11,057 nt of DNA from NCBI GenBank assembly GCA_934728205.1, contig CAKVEH010000027.1, positions 1 through 11,057 of the forward strand, in the 5' to 3' direction. The notes under the pieces were generated by a model. It saw nothing but the letters and a program-made list of their open reading frames with translations, ran no database searches and was not told the origin of the DNA. This DNA comes from an uncultured Helicobacteraceae bacterium (lineage in GTDB: Bacteria; Campylobacterota; Campylobacteria; Campylobacterales; Helicobacteraceae). The position numbers and the translations under genes were made by a program. Positions within the stretch are counted from its first letter, which is position 1. Each line of letters begins with the position of its first letter. This document shows, one piece after another, positions 1-6,333 of this stretch.

Positions 1-2
1 GG

Positions 3-352
3 GGGAGTTTTTTAGAGTTGTATTGTAATAAAAGGGCTAAAATTGCTTTGCGCCGAAACATAATCGCTGTGTTTATAGCGAGAAATACCTAAATGACGCG
101 AGCCTTTATGACATAAAAGAGTATTTTCAAAGGAGAGCAGAATCTAAAAACAGCAAGCAGGGCAAGCTAAATGCACGAAGTGAAGATTCCCACTACAATA
201 ATTTGCTAGCAAACTTGCGCCTAACCATAAATGATTTAACCCAAAAATACAGCCCAAAATCTATGAATAGAGATTCTTACACGAATGACACTTATCCCAC
301 GCGCTTTGGCAAAGTTGATAAAAATTCCTCTAAATTAAACTTCGCGCGATGA
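3..352 (+). pseudogene. Decayed remnant of a protein-coding gene, frameshifted and without a start
   Basis: Two reading frames read like one protein with a single-base shift between them. Positions 3-50 give SFLELYCNKRAKIAL and that frame then stops at 90-92. The frame open from 41 gives NRCVYSEKYLNDASLYDIKEYF, then a Lys/Asn-rich stretch (KQGKLNARSEDSHYNNLL) and a helical LRLTINDLTQKY, ending at TGA 350-352. The peptide has balanced composition and looks like real protein. I have an impression of similar sequences in Helicobacter and Campylobacter proteins but cannot name the family. There is no ATG before about codon 75 of the second frame, and in-frame stops lie at 26-28, 29-31 and 38-40. 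From about 265 onward it is antisense to the end of rsfS, so the native C-terminus seems lost. It could be a fragment left by rearrangement, or a real gene with a sequencing indel. The 5' part lies outside the window. Confidence 0.4.
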
Positions 353-627
353 TTATGTGTAAAGATATGCACCATCACATCGCCTAAATCCGCGATAAGC
401 CAATCTTCACTCTCTTCATCAGTAGCATAAAACACCACACCCCTCTCCTTTAGCTCACTTTTAAGATAATCAAGCAACGCATAGGAATGCTTGCCCGCCA
501 TCGCTGTAACGATAATGACAAATTCCACTAAGTATTCTCTCTCGCGCATATCCCCGACATAAATATCCTCGCCTTTTTTCTCCTCTAAAAGCGCGATAAT
601 GTTTTGCACCTTGTCTTTTGTTTCCAA
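292..627 (-). CDS. rsfS: Ribosome silencing factor RsfS (YbeB/Iojap family)
   Basis: A 111-residue protein of the usual length for this family. RsfS binds ribosomal protein uL14 on the 50S subunit and blocks joining with 30S, which saves energy in starvation or stationary phase; it acts in the cytoplasm. The diagnostic C-terminal block is clear: residues 75-90 read DWLIADLGDVMVHIFT, followed by a basic His/Arg turn and an acidic helix (FNLEEFL). The N-terminal half has the expected helix, then a strand ending VIIVTAMAGKHSYALLDYL, matching the family's strand and SxxHvxAia-type helix. The start codon is TTG (627-625), supported by AAGGA about six bases upstream (ACAAGGATAGAAG). It lies 22 bases after the stop of nadD on the same strand, so the two are probably co-transcribed; nadD-rsfS pairing is common in bacteria. 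Its 3' end overlaps antisense with the decayed plus-strand remnant. Confidence 0.95.
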   Translation of the reverse strand: METKDKVQNIIALLEEKKGEDIYVGDMREREYLVEFVIIVTAMAGKHSYALLDYLKSELKERGVVFYATDEESEDWLIADLGDVMVHIFTHNHRAKFNLEEFLSTLPKRVG

Positions 628-649
628 CTTCTATCCTTGTGTAATCAAA

Positions 650-1375
650 TTATCGCGCTATTATAGCAGATTCTCTCACTAAGCTATGTAGTGGTGGTGG
701 AATTTGCCCCATAATGCGCTCCACCCCAAATCGCGCCAAATCCTCTTTAAGCAATGAGGAAGCTACATTGTGGTTGAATGGCAAAAAATGTGCGTTTAGA
801 ATCTTTGAACACTTTTGATTTGGTTGTGCACTTTGTGGATGTAGGGAATCTAATCGCACGCAAAGCTCCTTTAAAGCGTGTGTAAAGTCCGATTCACTCG
901 CGCCATTTCTACTAAATACTACAAATTCTACACACCTAGCAAGCTCATCAATCTCCCTCCACTTGGCTAAAGAGACAAAACTATCAAACCCGAGCAAAAA
1001 ATACAACTTTTGCGCACCTTGCGTTTGAGAGAGAAATCTCACGCTTTCAATGCTATAAGTTACCCTGTTTTGTGTGATTTCAAAATCACATACTTTGAGA
1101 ATCTGCGCGTTTTTTTGCGCGTTAATATATGTGGCTATACGCTCACACATCGCTAACCGCACTTGTGGGATAAATACACTTTGATTCTTAAAAGGTGAGC
1201 AAAATGTGGGAAGCAAAAAAAGATGTTGGACATTAAAATGTCCTAAAAAATGCTCAACTATCGCCAAATGCCCGTTGTGAAATGGGTCAAAACTCCCGCC
1301 AAAAATTGCTATTTGTGGGGTTTTTATATCGTTTGTGTTGATATTTTTGTCGTTTTTATGGGCATTTGTATTCAT
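650..1375 (-). CDS. nadD: Nicotinate-nucleotide adenylyltransferase NadD
   Basis: NadD joins nicotinate mononucleotide and ATP to make deamido-NAD in NAD biosynthesis, in the cytoplasm. The nucleotidyltransferase signature is intact: IAIFGGSFDPFHNGHL near the N-terminus holds the GGSFDPxHxGH ATP-binding motif. A later GFDSFVSLAKWREIDEL matches the family's G-D-x(4)-L-x-x-W segment. The C-terminal ISSTxxR-type loop is divergent, seen as VASSLLK, with Lys where Arg is usual. I chose the ATG at 1375 because it overlaps the yejA stop (ATGA) and has GGTGG about six bases upstream. An in-frame ATG at 1387 would add four residues (MVGK) but has no ribosome binding site and lies at the foot of a hairpin. 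Before the fold starts there is an Asn/Lys-rich leader of about 20 residues (MNTNAHKNDKNINTND) that is not part of the catalytic fold. The stop is TAA at 652-650. Confidence 0.93.
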   Translation of the reverse strand: MNTNAHKNDKNINTNDIKTPQIAIFGGSFDPFHNGHLAIVEHFLGHFNVQHLFLLPTFCSPFKNQSVFIPQVRLAMCERIATYINAQKNAQILKVCDFEITQNRVTYSIESVRFLSQTQGAQKLYFLLGFDSFVSLAKWREIDELARCVEFVVFSRNGASESDFTHALKELCVRLDSLHPQSAQPNQKCSKILNAHFLPFNHNVASSLLKEDLARFGVERIMGQIPPPLHSLVRESAIIAR

Positions 1376-3216
1376 TTTGCCCACCATAAATATGGGTCAA
1401 ACCCATATATTGGTGTGATTGCTGGCATAGCGATTTTGTCATTCCAATACGCCACGCGATAACCCTTAGCGTGGAAATGCGGAATCGTGTAAAATCCCCA
1501 TAACAAGATTCTGTCTAACGCCCTGCCATAAGCTATTTTCTCTTCTTCGCTCTTAGCATTGATAAGCCCATCAATAAGTCTATCGACATTACTATCCTCA
1601 ATGCGTGCGTAGTTTCGCCCTCCAGCGTTTTTCGCTGCTTCACTCCCCCAATAAAACCTCTGCTCATTGCCCGGATTTAAGCTCTGCCCCACAAGCTCAA
1701 TCACCATATCATATTCAAAATTTCGCAAGCGATTAGTGTATTGCGTATCATCGACTTTAGTGAGTTTGACTTCAATGCCAAGTTTTTGGAGATTTTTCAT
1801 AAACGGCAGACAAATACGCTCAAACCCGTCATAATTGATGAGAATCTCAAATGCCAACCGCTTACCTTGAGAATCCACAAGATGTCCATTTTGGAATCTA
1901 AATCCAGCTTGAGATAAAAGCGTGCTTGCGTATTTGAGATTCTCTCTTTTATCTTGCCCCATAACCTTTGCATTATCCAAATGCTTCACACCAAACCAAT
2001 CCACCCAGCCAGATTGTATATTTACAGGCAAGGCGAAATCCGTGCGCGGGACAATAAAATGCTGTCCTAAAATGCGCGTATCACTAAGCGCAAGTGCGTT
2101 TAGAATCTGTCGCTCTAATCCCTTAGGTATCCCGCTTGAGGCGAAACGCGAATTATCAAAAATGTTAATTGTCCGCTCATATTGATTGAAAAACAAATTG
2201 ACATTACTCCACTCAAAGTCAAACGCATAAAAAATCGCCTCACGCACGATGGGATTGGCAAAAAATTCATTTTTAGTGTTAAAGAAAAATCCTTGAAATG
2301 TGCTTGGAAGCTTGTTTGGAATGACTATTTTTGAAAGGAGATTCTCTTTATTGCTTTGGTAATCCCTCGCCCACACTTTCGCGCTACTCTCTACACGCCA
2401 ATCATACTCTCCAGCTAAAAACGCTTGTTGCGCTATTACGGGCTCTTTGTAATACTCGATTATAATATTTTCAAAGTTAAAAAATCCCTTTCGTGTAGGG
2501 TGATTTTTCGCCCAATAGTGCGGATTTTTTTTAAAAACAATCTTGCGCCCTACATCATACGATTCTACACTATATGCTCCACTTCCCACAGGATTTTGTA
2601 ATGGGTTCTCTCCAAAGGTATTTTTCTCTCCGTGCATAAAAATGTGCTTTGGCAAAATAGGAAGTTGAGCTAGAATAAGGGGTAATTCGGGGTTTTGGTT
2701 ACTTTTAAAATAAAAACGCACCTTAAAAGGAGAGAGAATCTCCACGCGCTCTACATCTGTGTAATACCGCTGATATTCGATTTTACCAAGCGTTGTGAGT
2801 GTTTCAAAGCTAAATTTCACATCTTGGGCGGTTATTTTCACACCATCACTAAAGCGTGCATTTTCATTCAAATGACATTCTAAGTAAAATCCCTTAGAAT
2901 CTATAATAAATTCCTTTGCAATCAATCCATACTCCGTAGCCGCCTCATCAAGGCTACTCACACCAAGTGTATCATACACTAAGGCTAAAATATTACCCTC
3001 TGCATTGCCCTTTTGCACAAATGGATTAAGTGAGTTAAAACTCCCCACTTGATGACTTCGTAAAGTGCCGCCTTGTTTTGCATTAGGATTGGCGTATTCA
3101 AAATGGGTGAAGTTTTTTGGATATTTTGGCGTGCCAAAAAGTGCGATAGCGTGCGTAGAATCTACACCAACCGCATAAGAAATCACACACACAACAAAAC
3201 AAAAGATTTTTTTCAT
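1372..3216 (-). CDS. yejA: YejA-like periplasmic binding protein of a peptide ABC transporter
   Basis: A 614-residue family 5 extracellular solute-binding protein. It most resembles E. coli YejA, which delivers peptides and microcin C to the YejBEF importer. YejA-like landmarks are LFGTPKYPKNFTHFEY with NPNAKQGG right after the signal peptide, RFSDGVKITAQDVKFSFE (the family 5 DG-x-x-x-TAxDVxFSFE core), VREAIFYAFDFEWSNVNLF in the middle, and GRALDRILLWGFYTIPHFH near the end. Residues 1-23 look like a Sec signal peptide (MKK, hydrophobic stretch, THA before IALFG); there is no lipobox, so a soluble periplasmic protein is expected. The start is ATG at 3216 with a weak AGTAAG upstream. No permease or ATPase gene follows: the next genes are nadD and rsfS, so its transporter must be encoded elsewhere or it shares one. 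The substrate is not proven; short peptides are the likely ligand. The last codons contain a hairpin and overlap nadD. Confidence 0.9.
   Translation of the reverse strand: MKKIFCFVVCVISYAVGVDSTHAIALFGTPKYPKNFTHFEYANPNAKQGGTLRSHQVGSFNSLNPFVQKGNAEGNILALVYDTLGVSSLDEAATEYGLIAKEFIIDSKGFYLECHLNENARFSDGVKITAQDVKFSFETLTTLGKIEYQRYYTDVERVEILSPFKVRFYFKSNQNPELPLILAQLPILPKHIFMHGEKNTFGENPLQNPVGSGAYSVESYDVGRKIVFKKNPHYWAKNHPTRKGFFNFENIIIEYYKEPVIAQQAFLAGEYDWRVESSAKVWARDYQSNKENLLSKIVIPNKLPSTFQGFFFNTKNEFFANPIVREAIFYAFDFEWSNVNLFFNQYERTINIFDNSRFASSGIPKGLERQILNALALSDTRILGQHFIVPRTDFALPVNIQSGWVDWFGVKHLDNAKVMGQDKRENLKYASTLLSQAGFRFQNGHLVDSQGKRLAFEILINYDGFERICLPFMKNLQKLGIEVKLTKVDDTQYTNRLRNFEYDMVIELVGQSLNPGNEQRFYWGSEAAKNAGGRNYARIEDSNVDRLIDGLINAKSEEEKIAYGRALDRILLWGFYTIPHFHAKGYRVAYWNDKIAMPAITPIYGFDPYLWWAK
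1390..1408 (-). promoter_or_regulatory. Perfect 8-bp hairpin at the yejA/nadD junction
   Basis: ATATGGGT (1390-1397) and ACCCATAT (1401-1408) are exact inverted repeats separated by three bases. They lie inside the last codons of yejA (encoding YGFDPY), and in the minus-strand mRNA the hairpin ends 14 bases before the preferred nadD ATG at 1375. It would occlude the alternative ATG at 1387. It may tune nadD translation through coupling to yejA, or simply reflect coding constraint. There is no following U-run, so it is not an intrinsic terminator. Confidence 0.5.
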
Positions 3217-3322
3217 CGGCTTACTTTATGCTTCATAGATTCTAAAATGCTACACTTTTTGTGATGATTTGCAAAACTTACGCAACATTTCATTAGCAAA
3301 ATTTTAGCAAAAAAGGAGAAAC
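3217..3322. promoter_or_regulatory. Divergent intergenic region between yejA and hemW
   Basis: This 106-base AT-rich spacer must hold promoters for both directions. A TAAAAT box at 3243-3248 could be the -10 for hemW, and on the minus strand TAGAAT (complement of 3239-3244) could be the -10 for yejA with a leader of about 16 bases; the two overlap. Closer to hemW, TTAGCAAAA occurs exactly twice (3293-3301 and 3304-3312), 11 bases apart, with a related TTTGCAAAA at 3268-3276. No clear -35 elements are visible, which is usual for Helicobacter. The -10 assignments are inference only. Confidence 0.35.
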
Positions 3323-4411
3323 TTGCAACTCTACATTCACATTCCATTTTGTAGCTCTAAATGTGGCTACTGCGCGTTTAATTCTTTTGTTAGCAAGCAA
3401 GAATCTTACGCACCTTACATAAATGCGCTTTGCAAAGACATCACAGTCTCACTCAATGCGCTTAAAGAGCGCGTGCCAAATACAACACTTCAAAGTGTCT
3501 TTATCGGTGGAGGCACGCCAAATGTGCTAGATTCCATATTTTATCAAAAGATTTTTGCCTGCTTTAAAGAGTTTTTAGATTCACAATGTGAGATTAGCAT
3601 AGAAAGCAATGTCAATCTTATCACACGCTCTTGGTGTGAGGATTTAATCGCAATGGGAGTAAATCGTTTAAGCATAGGTGTGCAAAGTTTCAATGCAAAA
3701 AAACTTGCATTTTTGGAGCGCGAGCATTGCATTAAAGATATTTTTAAAGCATTTGAAAATGCACAAAAAAGCGGGTTTAAAAACATAAATTGCGATATTA
3801 TCTTTGGCACGCCACTTGATGATAAAGCACTCATACAAAGTGAATGTGATAATCTCGAAAAACTCCCATTAACGCATATCTCAGCATATTGCCTAAGCAT
3901 TGATGAGGGCTCGCGATTTGCACTTAAATCACCACCAAAAGAGAATCTTAGCCAAAATTGCATAACTCAAGCACAAATACTCAAAGAGCGATTTTTCACA
4001 CAAGGGTTTAGGCAATATGAAGTCTCAAACTACGCAAAAGAGGGTTACATCTGCAAGCACAATCTTGCTTATTGGCAGGGCAAAGAGTATGTAGGCTGTG
4101 GGTGTGGAGCGGTTGGGAGGATTAAAAATGTGCGCTATAAGGCAAATACTGCACTCCAAGAGTATATTGATAATCCACATTTTAGGGAAAAAGAAATTTT
4201 AAGTAAGCAGGATTTAGACTTTGAAGAAATTATGCTTGGATTGCGTTGTGAGGTTGGGGTGGATTGCCAAATACTCAATCCACAAAATCTCCAAATACTC
4301 ATAGAATCTAATCAAATATATATACAAAAAAACGGGATAAAAAATATGGCAGTAGCTAGAAATTTTCTCCTTGCTGATGAAATTACTCTATGGCTTAGTG
4401 AGAAACGCTAA
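3323..4411 (+). CDS. hemW: HemW-like radical SAM heme chaperone
   Basis: HemW binds heme and hands it to acceptor proteins such as respiratory enzymes. It is often annotated as oxygen-independent coproporphyrinogen III oxidase because it is related to HemN. Evidence is IHIPFCSSKCGYCAF at residues 5-19, giving the CxxxCxxC iron-sulfur motif (Cys10, Cys14, Cys17), then GGGTP at 62-66 for SAM binding, the NRLSIGVQSF strand near 114-123, and the C-terminal EEIMLGLRCEVGVD of the HemW domain. It begins directly at the radical SAM motif, lacking the N-terminal extension of true HemN, and 362 residues is a typical HemW size. The HemW/HemN GxGxGAHG loop reads GCGCGAVG here (residues 259-265), with Val for His. 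The start is TTG, with AAGGAG at 3313-3318 four bases upstream; an earlier start would leave this strong site unused. It is followed by rppH, a neighbour I also recall close by in H. pylori. Confidence 0.93.
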   Translation: MQLYIHIPFCSSKCGYCAFNSFVSKQESYAPYINALCKDITVSLNALKERVPNTTLQSVFIGGGTPNVLDSIFYQKIFACFKEFLDSQCEISIESNVNLITRSWCEDLIAMGVNRLSIGVQSFNAKKLAFLEREHCIKDIFKAFENAQKSGFKNINCDIIFGTPLDDKALIQSECDNLEKLPLTHISAYCLSIDEGSRFALKSPPKENLSQNCITQAQILKERFFTQGFRQYEVSNYAKEGYICKHNLAYWQGKEYVGCGCGAVGRIKNVRYKANTALQEYIDNPHFREKEILSKQDLDFEEIMLGLRCEVGVDCQILNPQNLQILIESNQIYIQKNGIKNMAVARNFLLADEITLWLSEKR

Positions 4412-4438
4412 AATAACAAATTGTAAATAACAATACGC

Positions 4439-4444
4439 TATAAT
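4439..4444 (+). promoter_or_regulatory. Sigma-70-type -10 box before rppH
   Basis: A perfect TATAAT lies in the 55-base hemW-rppH spacer. Transcription would start near 4451, leaving a leader of about 15 bases before the ATG at 4467, which contains the ribosome binding site AAGGGAG (4456-4462). No convincing -35 is present at the right distance; TTGTAA at 4421-4426 is too close. This suggests rppH has its own promoter besides any read-through from hemW. Confidence 0.55.
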
Positions 4445-4466
4445 ATCTCAAAAACAAGGGAGAACA

Positions 4467-4943
4467 ATGCAAGAAAACAAAGAAAAAAAATATCGCCCAA
4501 ATGTCGCTGCAGTCATTCTCTCGCCAAAATATCCAAGTGAATGTGAGTTTTTCATCGCTCATAGAAGCGATTTGAAAGGTGCGTGGCAGTTCCCACAAGG
4601 CGGAATCGATGAAGGTGAAACACCCAAAGAAGCATTGTTGCGAGAGTTAAAAGAAGAGATTGGCACAGATGAGGTAAAAATCCTAGCCCAGCACAACGAT
4701 TGGGTGAAATATGATTTCCCTGAAAGCATTAGCAAAAAAATGTATCCTTACGATGGACAGATTCAAAAATACTTCCTTGTATGCTTGCAAAGTGGTGCAA
4801 AAATCAATCTCCAAACGCAAGAACCAGAATTTAATGAATACAAATTCGTCTCATACAAAGAACTTTTTACCTATATTACACATTTCAAAAAAGGCGTGTA
4901 TAAGAAAGTTTTATCCTATTTTAGAAGCGAGGGATTTATTTAG
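4467..4943 (+). CDS. rppH: RNA pyrophosphohydrolase RppH (Nudix hydrolase)
   Basis: RppH removes pyrophosphate from triphosphorylated mRNA 5' ends, which opens them to decay; members of this family also split diadenosine polyphosphates and were once called invasion protein InvA or NudA in Helicobacter. The Nudix box is complete at residues 45-67, running from Gly45 through Glu51 to the RELKEEIGT core (Arg59, Glu60, Glu63, Glu64, Gly66). Just before it is GAWQFPQGG, the RppH/Ap4A-hydrolase type lead-in. The N-terminal YRPNVAAVIL strand is also typical, as is the late W-V-K-Y-D segment and the YDGQIQKYFLV strand. At 158 residues it has the normal length. The ATG is preceded by AAGGGAG at four bases spacing. 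Acting in the cytoplasm, it is expected to be constitutively expressed from the TATAAT promoter at 4439. Confidence 0.95.
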   Translation: MQENKEKKYRPNVAAVILSPKYPSECEFFIAHRSDLKGAWQFPQGGIDEGETPKEALLRELKEEIGTDEVKILAQHNDWVKYDFPESISKKMYPYDGQIQKYFLVCLQSGAKINLQTQEPEFNEYKFVSYKELFTYITHFKKGVYKKVLSYFRSEGFI

Positions 4944-5041
4944 GTGTATTTGCATTTACCTTTTTTGGCTCATAAAATGCTAGGATTCTTAGGGAATGCA
5001 AATTTTAGGGGTTTTAAGAGAATCTTTATAAATTAACGGGG
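4944..5041 (+). promoter_or_regulatory. Promoter and candidate operator region of the czn operon
   Basis: This is the only spacer upstream of the metal efflux operon. ATTTGCATT (4948-4956) recurs as its exact reverse complement AATGCAAAT (4995-5003), with 38 bases between; a partial copy AAAATGC sits at 4974-4980. TATAAA at 5027-5032 is a plausible -10, which would put the transcript start around 5039-5041, almost at the GTG start. No MerR-, Fur- or NikR-type box that I recognise is present. The repeat could bind a metal-responsive regulator or form a weak stem; this is inference. No clear intrinsic terminator for rppH is seen. Confidence 0.4.
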
Positions 5042-6331
5042 GTGAGAGTGGGGTCGATAGGCAAATATCTTTTTGGTGTATTTTGGTGTATCGTGCTAGC
5101 TAGCCAAACCTTAATGCTAAGTGCAGAAAAACAAGGGCAAAAAAATAAAGTTACGCTAAGCATTGAGGACTTTATACAAGCCGCCGAACACAATTCCACT
5201 ATCCTTGCTAAATCCCAAGCGCAAAGACAAAGCCTCATATACGAGGGGAAATTCGCTAGGTCGTGGAATTCACCATACCTTGACTTCACTTCACAACAAA
5301 CAAAATCCCCAGCTGGTGGTAAAGAACAAGAAAGTGAAATATATGTAATGATTGCCCCGCGACTTCCGTGGGTCTCAAGCATCTTAAGGCAAATGTATAA
5401 AACTCGCTATGAGCGTCAAAGCAAAAGTTATGAACTCTCTAAAACACTCACTATTATCGGGCTTAAGCGTATGTATTTAGAATACCTCGCACAAAAAGAG
5501 CAGTTTGATGTCTATAAAAATAGGTTAAATAATGCAAAAGAGCAACTTGATATAGCTAAGGTGCGCTATGACGCAGGGAGAATCTCAAAATCGCAATACC
5601 TATTTTTTAGGAGTGATTATCTAGGTGTGCAAGTAATGTTTGAAAATAGCAAAAGACTTGTTTTAAACTCGCTCAACTCACTTAGAGTAGCACTTGGACT
5701 AAGCCGTGAGGTTGAGGATATTGAAGTGAGTGGGCTAAATTTTGATTATTTAGATTCCACGAGTTTAAATATAGAATCCAGCATACAAAACTCTCTGTAT
5801 ATGGATATAGTAACACTTGATATTAAAGATTTTGAAAATATGGCAAAAGCAGCTTCGCGCTCAAGACTAGATGCTATCGAGGTAGGCGTGGGGACAATCG
5901 TTGGAGAATCGAATAATGGCATAGGCGTGAAAGTAAAAATCCCTATCCCAATTACCACACGATATGGCAATCAAAAGTCAATGTATCTTGCGTTGCAAAG
6001 TGGCTCAATGCGTGAGCGTGAAATCTTAGAAAATACATTGCAAAACACTGCATATTCCTACCTTGAGCAGCTAGATTCCAAACGCAAGGCTGTAACGCTG
6101 GCAAAAAATGATGAAGATAATAAACGCGAACTCTCTCAAATCAATAAAATTGGCTATGAAGCTGGGAAAACAAGCGTATTTGAATATTTAACCATTAGAA
6201 ACAACCACTTGGATTCTATGATTTATACTATTGAAATGAAAAAAGAGTATATTAACACTTTGGCAATGCTTGAAGAAGCCCTAGCCCAAGTGCTTAATCT
6301 ACCGCTATATAACCTTACGCCAAAGGAGTAA
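5042..6331 (+). CDS. cznC: Outer-membrane channel of the metal efflux pump (TolC family), CznC
   Basis: The outer-membrane exit duct of a three-part heavy-metal efflux pump. Residues 8-28 form a signal peptide (hydrophobic YLFGVFWCIVLA, then LSA before EKQG). The body shows the two structural repeats of TolC-like proteins: RYDAGRISKSQYLFFR at 175-190 and GYEAGKTSVFEYLTIR at 371-386, each a G-x-x-(S/T) turn after a long helix. The first half carries extended coiled-coil helices (about 115-215). At 429 residues it fits CzcC/CznC. The start is uncertain: GTG at 5042 has little leader, and a second in-frame GTG at 5048 with GGGGGTGAG before it would shorten the protein by two residues. The stop TAA is preceded by AAGGAG, which is the ribosome binding site of cznB, so the two genes are tightly coupled. 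H. pylori CrdB, its copper counterpart, is the alternative; the pump partner favours Czn. Confidence 0.88.
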   Translation: MRVGSIGKYLFGVFWCIVLASQTLMLSAEKQGQKNKVTLSIEDFIQAAEHNSTILAKSQAQRQSLIYEGKFARSWNSPYLDFTSQQTKSPAGGKEQESEIYVMIAPRLPWVSSILRQMYKTRYERQSKSYELSKTLTIIGLKRMYLEYLAQKEQFDVYKNRLNNAKEQLDIAKVRYDAGRISKSQYLFFRSDYLGVQVMFENSKRLVLNSLNSLRVALGLSREVEDIEVSGLNFDYLDSTSLNIESSIQNSLYMDIVTLDIKDFENMAKAASRSRLDAIEVGVGTIVGESNNGIGVKVKIPIPITTRYGNQKSMYLALQSGSMREREILENTLQNTAYSYLEQLDSKRKAVTLAKNDEDNKRELSQINKIGYEAGKTSVFEYLTIRNNHLDSMIYTIEMKKEYINTLAMLEEALAQVLNLPLYNLTPKE

Positions 6332-6333
6332 AA

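Noticed and set aside
41..352. An intact gene in the frame open from 41
   Set aside because: It has no start codon before about codon 75, its likely N-terminal part is in another frame, and its end is antisense to rsfS. It is reported as a remnant instead.
1390..1408. Intrinsic terminator between yejA and nadD
   Set aside because: The stem is strong but no U-run follows, it lies within the yejA coding region, and nadD starts immediately after.
1250..1462. Plus-strand frame across the nadD/yejA junction
   Set aside because: Antisense to two well-supported genes; the apparent hydrophobic character comes from reading the complement of Lys/Asn-rich codons.
3544..3963. 139-codon minus-strand frame inside hemW
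   Set aside because: Antisense to conserved radical SAM sequence, with no family likeness and no ribosome binding site of note.
4711..4983. Plus-strand frame overlapping rppH out of frame
   Set aside because: Lies in another frame of a gene with a complete Nudix box and shows no protein-like features.
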